64,000 nucleotides of DNA from Paludibacter jiangxiensis (GTDB lineage: Bacteria; Bacteroidota; Bacteroidia; Bacteroidales; Paludibacteraceae): NCBI RefSeq assembly GCF_001618385.1, contig NZ_BDCR01000004.1, positions 1,051,754 through 1,115,753 of the forward strand, written 5' to 3'. The notes beneath the pieces are model-generated. The model was not told the DNA's origin. It saw nothing but the letters and a program-made list of their open reading frames with translations, and made no database searches. Below, piece after piece: positions 43,481-53,900 of the stretch; position 1 is the first letter of the stretch; every line of letters begins with the position of its first letter. Both the position numbers and the translations under genes were made by a program.

Positions 43481-43552
43481 TTGTACCGATACCACAAAAT
43501 ACGCTATATATGGCTGAATACCTTCGCTTTACAATCGTCCCGTCCATACCGC
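43481..43552. other. Right end: arm-type site and attachment site copy
   Basis: TTGTACCG at 43481-43488 followed by 'gataccaca' matches the left-end repeats. The 15-bp core TCCCGTCCATACCGC is at 43538-43552. Here the core continues as CCATTAG, so the unoccupied chromosome would have encoded the tRNA with its 3' CCA. Confidence 0.8.
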
Positions 43553-43562
43553 CATTAGTTGC

Positions 43563-43595
43563 AAAAGAGCGAGCCGATTTGGCTTGCTCTTTTTT
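43563..43595 (+). terminator. Original tRNA-Asp terminator
   Basis: AAAAGAGCGAGCC (43563-43575) pairs with GGCTTGCTCTTTT (43581-43593) with one G-U, followed by T residues. It lies 10 bp after the right attachment core and is now separated from its tRNA by the element. Confidence 0.85.
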
Positions 43596-43599
43596 GTTT

Positions 43600-44015
43600 T
43601 ATACCCAAGACTTATTCCCACGATTCCATCCATTCCTGCGTATCTAATGCAAATCTGCTTTTTATTAAATATTGTTGATGTGCAATTGTTGTTATAGACT
43701 ATGATGACAATTTATTGATGAAAACAATATTGTAGCGACAATTTGCTTCTAAATACACTTCCTGAATTTTTGCAAATGCTTCCTAAACGTATATTAAAGC
43801 AATCAGAAGAAAATACATAGGACTAATTTATCACTCTCAAATAGTTAGTTATTATGTATCAAACCTTTGCTTTGTAATTCTTAGTTACATCTTCCAAAAC
43901 AGGAAAAGATGGATTTGCACCATTGTACTTGAGTATTATAGGTAACAAAAAAAACAAGACCAAGCCCTCTTCGCTCTAAAAAGGAGCAAATCAGCACCCA
44001 ACTTTCATTAAGTCC
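43600..44015. other. Intergenic region without recognised features
   Basis: This is A+T-rich chromosomal DNA between the element and a - strand gene. I see no open frame, tRNA, strong terminator or repeat in it. Confidence 0.5.
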
Positions 44016-44861
44016 TTAAGTTCTGCTTGTCTTTTTATTTAATGCATAATCCTTACCGGAAACATGGAAATGCTTTGTTGTTTTAGTGAATACATAAAAA
44101 CACCAGTGTAAGCTCTTGTGTATAAAATAATGGATAGACGATACCTCTGACGCGTGATGCTTGTCTTGTTTGCTAGCAAGAGAGTCGTCATTATGAAAGC
44201 AAAATTGTTTTCTCTTAAGCAGCGTATACAAAACGGATAACAGGAACAATATACCGAAGCCGTCACCTACGGCTAAGGGAGGACCTTCGGGATCTCCACC
44301 AGGGTCAGCCCCCCCGTCATATAGAGCATACGTTAATATGTTCACTTTGTCCAAAGGTTTTGCAAAAGGGGAGATGCCTGATGATGCCGGACTTTCGGAA
44401 CTCGCACCTCCACGGGAGGAAGATAAAGAAACAGTCATAGCTGATGCTAAAAACGTGAAACTTAGATACTCTTCCTGCTTCGTTGAAACAATTGCATAGA
44501 CATAATTGTGCGATTGTTGTGGCGATTCTGTTTTTAACCCTTTGAATGTTACACTGAAATGATGTTTTGAAGCAGTCCTGATAGACCAAATATCAGTTTG
44601 GTCGCCAGTGTTATCGGTGTTTTTGCTGGCTTTGGTTGTGATATGGCCCTGTTGAAGGTATGAGAAATTATAAGAGGCACCGTTCGGGTGAGTGAACGAT
44701 GTTAAAGAGCCTGATTTTTTGGAAAACAGCGAATGAAAGAAACGGGGAAGCAGAGAACCTGGCACATCTCCTCTGTATACTGCTCCCTCTATTGTCGAAA
44801 ATGATAATAGCAGAAGCAGAATTACAGTGTAGATTTGATATTTATAGTTTTCCGTTTTCAT
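44016..44861 (-). CDS. Secreted protein with sorting-like C-terminal segment
   Basis: I do not recognise the family of this 281-residue protein. A signal peptide spans residues 1-26 ('YTVILLLLLSFSTIEGA'). A Ser/Thr-rich body ('SGSLTSFTHPNGASYNFSYL') leads to 'GGADPGGDPEGPPLAVGDG' at 183-201. A hydrophobic stretch and 'LLKRK' follow at 202-218. That order (Gly/Pro-rich motif, helix, basic cluster) resembles PEP-CTERM-like sorting tails, but 62 further residues rich in His, Ser and Lys follow, possibly after loss of a stop codon. It lies 115 bp downstream of the giant type IX substrate and may be co-transcribed. Confidence 0.65.
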   Translation of the reverse strand: MKTENYKYQIYTVILLLLLSFSTIEGAVYRGDVPGSLLPRFFHSLFSKKSGSLTSFTHPNGASYNFSYLQQGHITTKASKNTDNTGDQTDIWSIRTASKHHFSVTFKGLKTESPQQSHNYVYAIVSTKQEEYLSFTFLASAMTVSLSSSRGGASSESPASSGISPFAKPLDKVNILTYALYDGGADPGGDPEGPPLAVGDGFGILFLLSVLYTLLKRKQFCFHNDDSLASKQDKHHASEVSSIHYFIHKSLHWCFYVFTKTTKHFHVSGKDYALNKKTSRT

Positions 44862-44976
44862 TTTGAATAGGCCGATTACTCATTATTTATCCTCAAAACC
44901 CTCTTCAATGCCGTCTGGTTAGGAATCCATGTCTGATATTTCTGTTATGATTTATGTTTTATGATTTGAGTTCATG

Positions 44977-47900
44977 CTATTTTCGTATGATTAAGCGCTT
45001 TGTAATCTCAAGAGTATTTGTTGTTGCTTTGGCGATATAAATTCCAACAGGGAGTTGCGTGTGAACGACCTTCTCTTCCATTGCTCCGAAAGCAACTTGT
45101 TCTACCAGCCTGCCTGTCATGTCATAAACAGACAATTGTCCTGATGTACTACTGTGATTGGTAACAAAAATTATTTTGTCGTTGTTGAAGACGGAAATAC
45201 CGGATTTATCCGAAATCGTTGGTACATCGGTCGGAATGTTATTGACGGAAGTGTTGCTTGTAACGATCTTAAACCGTTTTTCCGGATCGGTTGAAGAGGT
45301 CGTAAACGCATACTGAGATCCGCTTTGACTAATATTGGTGACCTTGTCGGAGACCAAATCAATCAGATAAATACCTTTCGGGTACCGGTCATTGGTGTTG
45401 GCTGTATGGGTAAATGTCAGCGTGTATGAGGCATCCTCTCCCGGCTTAAATCCCAGATAAGTATTGTTCATATCATCAACAGCTTCTATCTGATAGCTTC
45501 CATCCGGCTCTACTGCATACAGTTGAGGAGTAAGTCCGGAGCCAAGAAATTTTCTTCCGTCCCAACCGTTGTTAAACGTATGACTACAAAGAGGATCTGT
45601 GAATATCCACATGCGGTCGCCATATCGCTTGCCTTGCACGTCGATGATGGTGAATATTTTGGGTTGCCCATTTGTTCTGAAAGCTTTGACACGTTGAACG
45701 GTAGCATTGCTCTTCACCCACGAATAATTGAACGTGAAAGTGCTGTTTGTGGTACACTTAACCATAAATCCCTGCATGGAAGGAATCTCTATAGGAATGC
45801 CGCCAGTACCAGCAGTGCCGGGGGTAGAAGCAGTGTATTGCCCCGGATTGGTTCCATTAACTGTTCCTCCGCTATTTGATTGCCAGTCTGCAAAAGAACC
45901 GGTATTGTACAGGTATACAGCTGCTTCCGTATTGGCTCCAAAAGTCATGTTTCGTATGTCAATAGCTGCCGTATAGGAGTTCCCAAGGATATTATTGCCC
46001 GGATATGCTCCCGACGGACTGTTGGTAATCGGGTATGCATAATTGCTGTTTGTCAATTGCCCCTGAAAATAGAGGGTCTTAGGCGACGTCTGCGTTATTT
46101 CATATCCTCTGAACGAATTCAGCGAAGACGCATTGGTCCACACTGCGGTGTGCGATGAAGTTTGCTGCGATTCATCGTTTTCACGTACATATGAACCGTC
46201 GCAGGTTGGGGAAGGCGGCACAGGACCTTGCAACGGAATTCCGAAGAACTGCCATTTATATTTATATCCTGTTGGCCCTGCCGGATCATAATATGCCTTC
46301 GTGTACATTTCAACAGTACCCAAAACAGGTGATGACGGCAAATTGTGAAATATCAGCGTTCCGTTGGGACTATTGGGCGCACTTTGGATCCACAAACCCG
46401 CAATGCCTGCTTTGTTGGTTATAGTATTACCCACAGCTAACGACCCACCGGCAGTAAGAGGAGATGGCAAACCGGCAGCAATGGTTACTGATGCTCCGGC
46501 GTCGATAGTAATCGAACGACATACGGCAGTTATTCCCGCGCTGATTAACGGCTGGTTGGGTGCTGATGCAGAAATTCTCACATCTGTGGATGCGGTTGGA
46601 ACTTTTCCACACCAATTGCCGTCTTTTTCCCAGGCACGGTCAATCGTTCCTGTCCATTCATGAGCTCTGACGGTTAACGTTTGCTGGGCGCTTTTCACAC
46701 CGCTACAGCCACCGGTTATCTTATAGCTGATATTGCAGGTGCCATCGCTTATGGCTGTTACTACTCCTGTTGACGGATCAACCGTGGCTACAGCAGTATT
46801 ACTACTGCTCCATGCTCCGCTGCCTCCACCCAGGACAACGCCACTGGCGGTGTATGTGGCTGTTTCAGACGCACACATAGGAGTGTTTCCACTAACAGAA
46901 GAAATGCTCGCATTGGGATAAATAGTTACCGCTTGTTGTGCAAAGACCGGGCTGTTGCACCCGCCTGTGATGGTATAGATTATATTGCATGTTCCGGCGC
47001 TGATACCTTTGACTAGCCCAGTAGCGTCTACTGTAGCAATGGCACTGTTGCTGCTGCTCCAGGTTCCGCTGCCGCTTCCTCCAAGATTAACACTATTGGC
47101 TGAATAATTTGCTGTGGAATTAATGCAAAGTGGGGTATTGCCAGTTACGGAAGCAATACTTGCATTCGGATTCACAGTAATTGATTTCATGGAAACCAAA
47201 GCGGTTCCGCAGACTCCGGTCAGAGTATAGACAATATTACACGAGCCGGCACCTACTGCAGTAACAACTCCGGTGGACGAATTTACAGTGGCTATGGCCG
47301 TATTAGTGGATGTCCATGTGCCTCCGGTTGTGCCGCTGGTGGTATATTGGGATGTCGATCCTATACAAACAGGAGTTGCTCCGCTAATCACACCTGCATT
47401 GGCGTTTGGATTAACCGTCAGAGTTTGTTGTGCAGATACAGTACCACCACAACCGCTCGTGACGGTATATGTAATGTTACAGGTTCCGGCTCCGGTAGCT
47501 GTCACCAGACCGGTTACATCAACAATCGCAACCGCTGTATTGCTGCTGCTCCACGCTCCCGTACCACCACTCAACACAACAGTGTTTGCAGCGTAAGCTG
47601 CTGTTGAATTGATGCACAAAGGAGTTGCTCCTGTTACCGAAGCAATGCTTGTATTCGGATATACCGATACGTTTTTGGATTTTGATACGTTTCCACCGCA
47701 ACCTCCTGTTATTGTATAGGTAATGGTACATGTTCCCTCTGCAATGCCGGTAACCAGACCTGTGCCATCCACAGTTGCTATGGCTGTATTGCTGCTGCTC
47801 CATGCTCCCGTGCCGCCACCGGTTACAACTCCGGTAGCCTTGAATAATGTCATGCTTCCGATACAAATCGGATCATTTGATCCTGTTACAGAAGCAATGC

Positions 47901-50900
47901 TTGCATTTGGATTGATCGTTACTGATTTTTGAGAAGATATTACTCCTCCACAACCTCCTGAAATTGCATAGATAATATTGCAGGTTCCGGCGTTAACTCC
48001 CGTGACGTTTCCGCTGGCATCAACCGTTGCTATGGCTGTATTGCTGCTGCTCCATGTGCCTGTGCCTCCGCTGAGAACAACAGAGTTAGCAGAATAAGGT
48101 GCGGAACTGCCAATGCACAAAGGAGAAGTGCCGGTGACAGAAGCAATAGAGGCTGCTGGGGTTACCGTAATTGTGCCGATTTTAATAATATCAGGTCCAC
48201 ATCCGGCTAGGGTAATTGTGTAAGAAAAGACTGCGCTTTGTGTCGGTATGCCACTTATGGTAATGGTATTAGATATGATGGCAGAAGCTGTGACGCCGGC
48301 TGGTAAACCGGTTACAACAGCTGATGATGCTTTGTATGTAGAGTATTTAATATCGGTAATTCGAGTATTTATACATACGGTTTGAGCATCGCTTCCTACA
48401 GCAGAAAGCAGAGTGGAAGGCGGCGGCTCAAGCGTACCAAATGAAATATCATCTATTCCAAAATCGTTGCCCCCTGCTGAAGTTTGAAGATCAACAATTG
48501 AAAGGGTCGCCGAAGTTACACCGGCAGGAGCCGTCCAAAATCCGTAAAAACGTGTCCAAGGAGCAGTATTATTGTTTTCAGGACGCGCAGGCAATACACC
48601 GGTCGAACTTTGAGTCATTCCGTTAGTTGAGCCATTAATGTTGAATTGCAGGTTGGCAAAGGGGCCTACACTATTCAGGCTGGTTGCCCATGCCGAGAAA
48701 TAGTAAGTAGTCCCGGGAACTACAGTCAAAGGCCCTTGTTTCCATACAACAAGGGAGCCATGGCCATTTACAACCATAAAATTTCGGTTGCCTGATGGAT
48801 TGTTTGTGTGATCTGCGCCCCAGAAATTAATATGGACATTCTGACCATTGTTGGTTATTGAATAACCATTATTTCCGGTGTCATCATACAATTCTCCTTG
48901 TCGGGCAGGAACCAGACCCGGTACATCCTGTTTGTAATTGTAATCACAGATAAAACCGGTATTCCCATTCGAAAAATCTCCATTTACGATCATCTCATCA
49001 GACACAGTGGAATAAACAGTCTGTACGCACGATCCGTTGGTGACTGTAACTCCATAAACACCCGCTATATCCACATCCACATTATCTGAAGTGCCTGAAT
49101 TGGGGGCTAACCATTGATAAGTTCCTCCGCCGCTGGCTCTAAGTTTTATTTTGGGTGAAGATGGACTACAATATTCAGCAGTGATGGCCGGTTTGGGCAA
49201 AATAGTTACCGAATAAGTTGAAGTTACCGCACCGCATCCGTTGGCCGCCGGTATTGTGTTGGTTACGGTATAAGTACCCGCTGTGCTTGAAGATATATTA
49301 ATTTCTCCGGTTACTGGATTCACTACCAAACCTGCTGATGAGGCTGTGAAAGTGCCGGCAGTTCCCCCTCCGCTAAAGATTGGTAGCGGATTGGCAGCAT
49401 CTGCGCAATAAGGACTCCCTGCGTAACTGAATGTGGTAATTGGTAAAGCTGTAATGGTAATTGTGTTTGCAGCACTAACCTGAGAGCATCCTCCTGCCGC
49501 CGTAACCGTATTGGTTACCGTGTAAGTTCCCGGGTTGCTCGCAGAAAGGTTGACAACCCCAGTTGTTGCATTGATGGATAATCCGGAAGAATTTGCCGTG
49601 AATGTTCCCGCAACAGCACCTGAACTTAGGGTTGGTGAAGGGTTTGTGCCATTTGTACAATAGGGACTGCCGGAATAACTGAATGTTGCAATTGGTAGCG
49701 GAGTTATTGTGACAGTATTGGTAGCGGTTACGGCTCCACACCCTCCTATGGGGTTAATTGTATTTGTAACCGTATAGGTTCCGGGGTTGCTGGCGGCAAT
49801 ATTAATTTCACCGGTTGAAGAGCTGTTGAATATCAACCCTGCGGGAGATGCCGTGAATTTGCCCGCAACGCCACCACCATTAAACGTTGGCAATGGATTT
49901 GAGGCATTTGAACAATAGGGAGATCCCGAATAACTGAACGTGGCCACGGGCTGAGCCGTGATGGTTATTGATTTTGAGGTTTGGAAGACATCGCAACCTC
50001 CCGATGCCGGTATTGTGTAGGTTGTGGTGTAACTTCCGGCATTACTCGTTGACGGCGTAATTTCTCCGGTAATTGTATTAAGGGTCAATCCTGCGGGAGA
50101 TGAGGAGTATGTGCCGCCTGTAGTTCCAATGCGGGTAACCGGCTGGGTACTAACAATCGATTTACAGAACGGATTCCCAATATAATTGATGGTAGCTGAC
50201 GGAACGGGAGTAATTAATACAGTCGTCGTTGCTGAAACAGATCCGCAACCATTGGCGGGTGCTGCCGTGTATGTAACCGTATATGTCCCGGGTAAGCTCC
50301 CTTGTGGATTAATCGCCCCGGTAACTCCATCAATGGTTAACCCCGATGGAGAAGCAGTATAGCTTCCTCCGGTATATGCTTCGGTTCCGGCTAGCGTAAC
50401 GGGTTGGCCGTCACTTGCAGATCCGCAGAACGGATTTCCATTGTATGTGATTGATGCGGTCGGCATCGGGATGACGGTGACCGGATATGATACCGGATTT
50501 AGTGCCATACAGCCATTCGCATCTGAATAATTGACGCTGATTGATCTTGAACCGGGATTGTTCCACGTTATCGTAACAGAATTGGTACTTTGTCCACTGG
50601 TGAGGGTTCCTCCATCTACAGACCAAATATAGTTGTCTTGTCCAGATTCTGTCGTATAAATATTTCCGACCGAGTTTGCACAAACAGAAGACGACCCGGA
50701 GATAGTAGGCACGGGAGGTGTCGGATAAACATTTAATGTGTAGTTTGCTGTTGCCGCCGGACATGTTGTGTTGGTAACCGTCATTGCCAAAGTAATGGTA
50801 TTACCGGCATCTTCGGGTGCTACTGTATAAGACGGGGTTAATGTTGTTGGGTCTGAAAGGGCTCCAGCTCCGTTGTGAGTCCAAAGAATCGAACCATTGC

Positions 50901-53900
50901 TTGCTGTAGTTCCGGTTATAAAAGCTACTCCGTTGGGACAAATATTCTGGCTGCCACCTGCAATGGCAATTGGCAATGCGTTAACGGTTATAGTGCCGGG
51001 CACTGTCATTGCGCCACACGATCCGATACCTCCACTAAATAGTATTTGGTAGTTGAATGTCCCTGACATGGAAGGAGCACCGCTGATGGTAATGCTATTG
51101 GTCACCGGATTCCAGTCTCCGGTTACACCGAAAGGCAAGCCTGTGAATGTGGCGTCAGTATATCCGGTAGTTGAATAGGCGATGGTTGTTATCGGAGACG
51201 AAATACAAACGGACTGATTGGTAGTAGTGACATCCGAAGTAAGCGTTACAGTATTTAAGTTGGGAATAACGGTTACCGTCGGATTGCCAGAATAAGTTCC
51301 GGAACAATTTGCATCGGTTACTGCTGTAAGCGTATATGTTTTTGTGTCGGTTGGCGCAATGTTTATAACTGTCGGGGTGCTGGTTATGTCGTTTAATATT
51401 TCTGAGTTTGAACCATCAGTGTAAGTAATACCCCAGGGAGCCGTGCCGGTTAAAGCCAGTGTAAGGTTGGTGGAATTGCCCGCGCAAACAGAGGTTGTTC
51501 CGCTTATGATCGCGGTTGGTTTTGCATTGACATTGTTGATGATGGTTGATGATGTGGTTGAGCAACCGGATGCGTTGCTTGCAATCACAACAACGCTCTG
51601 TCCGTTGGTTAGTGCTGATGTTGTGTAGGTTGATGATGCTCCGCTCTGTACGCTGATTCCGTTCACTCTGAAGTTGTACATAGAGCCTCCGCTTGCTGTA
51701 AACGTTATGGCAGATCCTTCACAAAAAGTGTTATCCGGATCAGAGCTCGTCAAAACAGGCACGGGATTAGCAATAACCGTATTTGTTATGCCCGCGCTAA
51801 TCGCTGAACAACCCGATGCGTTGGTGACAATCACGTCTACTATTTGTCCATTGATTAACGATGAGGTAGTATACTTGTTTGAAGAGCTATTCTGAACAGT
51901 AGTTCCGTTTACTCTGAAATTATAATTTGAGCCACCACCGGCAGTGAAAGTAACCGATGTTCCCGCGCAGAAAGTATTGTCCGGATCTGAACTTGTTAAT
52001 GAGGGAAGTGGAGTTGCCAGTACCGTGTTGGTAATACTAATACTGATTGATGCACAGCCTGATGCATTAGTGACAATTACGTCAACAACCTGTCCGTTTG
52101 TTAGTGTAGTGGTGGTATATGAGTTTGATGCCTGATTTTGCACACTAACTCCATCCACCCGAAAATCATACATATTGCCGCCGCTTGCTGTGAAAGTGAC
52201 CGGAGTGCCTGCACAAAAGGTATTGTCGGCATCTGAACTTGTCAACGAAGGTATGGGTTTGGCAAGAACCATATTGGAAGTACCAGTACTGGTTGCTGCA
52301 CATCCAGAAGCGTTTGTTACTACAACATCAACAATCTGCCCGTTTGTCAGAGAAGGTGTAGTATAAGCGTTGGACGGTCCATTCTGAACTGTTGCTCCGT
52401 TCACTCTGAAATTGTAATTTGTTCCTCCATTTGCAGTGAAAGTGACAGAGGTTCCTTCACAGAAAGTATTGTCAGCGTCGCTGCTGGTCAAAGCTGGAGA
52501 CGGGATGGTATTTACGGTGAAAGTAGATACGCTGGTAGCAGAATTCCCATTTACTGTGACTACAATATTTCCAGTTCCGCTTGCTGCCGCCGGTAACGGA
52601 ACTGTTATCTGGGTGCTGCTTATGAATGTAACCGGCACAGCGGGCGTACCGTTGATAGTTACGGAGGTGTTGCCAGCAACAAAATTAGTCCCGTTAATTG
52701 TGATTATAGCTCCACTTCCTGCGCAAGCGCTGGTGGGCGTGAAGCTTGTTATCGTAGGCGGGGAATTGGTGATAATTATTTTATAATCTTCGAATTCTCC
52801 ATCAATACCGTTTGCACAAGGGGTGGTATAGCCATTATATTTTGATGAAATTCTCATCCGGATATTGCCGATAGTTGCTCCCGGAGGTACGGTTATAGTT
52901 AACGGACAAAGACTGCTGATGCCACTGGTTACATTCGTTGCTGTCCCCAAATCATATTCTTCGCCCATTCCGCCGGGAGTTCCGGGAATGGTGTAGAAAA
53001 CGCCATCCTGATTCCAGTCAATCCATACTTTTTGGCTGTTGGTATAATTACCGGCCGTATTTACATATACGCTTAAATTATAAGCTGCACCCAATGATAC
53101 TGTTGTCGATTGTGTAGATGTGTAGTCAGTATAACCATTGGCACCGGATGAATTATCTATTGTATTAAATACCACTCTTGTAATACCATCACCCCAGAAA
53201 TTGGTTGCTGATGGAGTGCAATAAATCAATGGCGTTGAAACAGCAGAAGCGGATCCCGGAATGTTGTAACAATTGCCGGTTGTATTGTATTCGTATACAG
53301 TAAACGTATAATTTACATTTGAAGTGAGACCGGTGACGTTTACACTTGTGCCATTGCCTCGATAAACGACAAAATTACCGGCTCCTGTTGTACTGCCCGA
53401 ACCAAATGCAGCATTGGCTGTATAGGTTGTTCCGGAAACCGGATCTACAGATGTCGTGCTTGATACCCGTGCCACTACTATTACGCCGGCAGTTCCATTA
53501 CCCCGCGTCCAGTTGACAGTGAGGGATGTGCCGGTGGTGTTGTTTGTAAAAGCCCCAATTGAGGCTTGGTTTGAAGGCGGAATACAATCTGTAATGACTC
53601 CCGAAGATGCACCCGGGATTAGATAACATTTATCGGATGAATTAAATTCATATACGGTAAAGGTATATGAATTCGAAGCTGATAAACCTGTGATATTGGC
53701 AGATGTTCCAGTGCCGGCGTAAACAACGCAATTTCCAGTTCCTGTGGTGTTACCTGCGCCAAAGGCTGAATTTGCCGTATAGGATATTCCGCTTGTTGGA
53801 TTAACCGCCGTTGTACTTGTAAGTCGGGCTACTACTATAACACCACCGGTACCGCTACCCCTGCTCCAATTGACCGTAAGTGATGTAGCTGCAATGTTTG

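Larger units (their letters stand above)
32747..43552 (+). mobile_element. 10.8-kb integrated element in tRNA-Asp (satellite/prophage-like)
   Basis: A 15-bp direct repeat bounds the region: 32747-32761 (tRNA 3' end) and 43538-43552. A tyrosine integrase gene lies next to the left end. All genes I can support read rightward, are small and mostly lack housekeeping relatives. They include HTH regulators, an orphan tail-hub-like protein, a gpII-like Rep, a TerS-like HTH protein and an HNH-like protein. Base composition is A-rich on the + strand ('aaaacc' style), unlike the flanks. I see no large terminase, portal, capsid, Zot, relaxase or type IV secretion gene, so it is not a complete tailed or filamentous phage or an ICE. 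A satellite or cryptic element is the best description. Confidence 0.88.

Noticed and set aside
32747..43552. Complete filamentous (inovirus) prophage
   Set aside because: The Rep is gpII-like, but there is no Zot-like ATPase, no small hydrophobic coat protein cluster and no attachment protein.
32747..43552. Integrative conjugative or mobilisable element
   Set aside because: I see no relaxase, coupling protein or Tra genes. The rolling-circle-type protein resembles phage gpII rather than a mobilisation relaxase.
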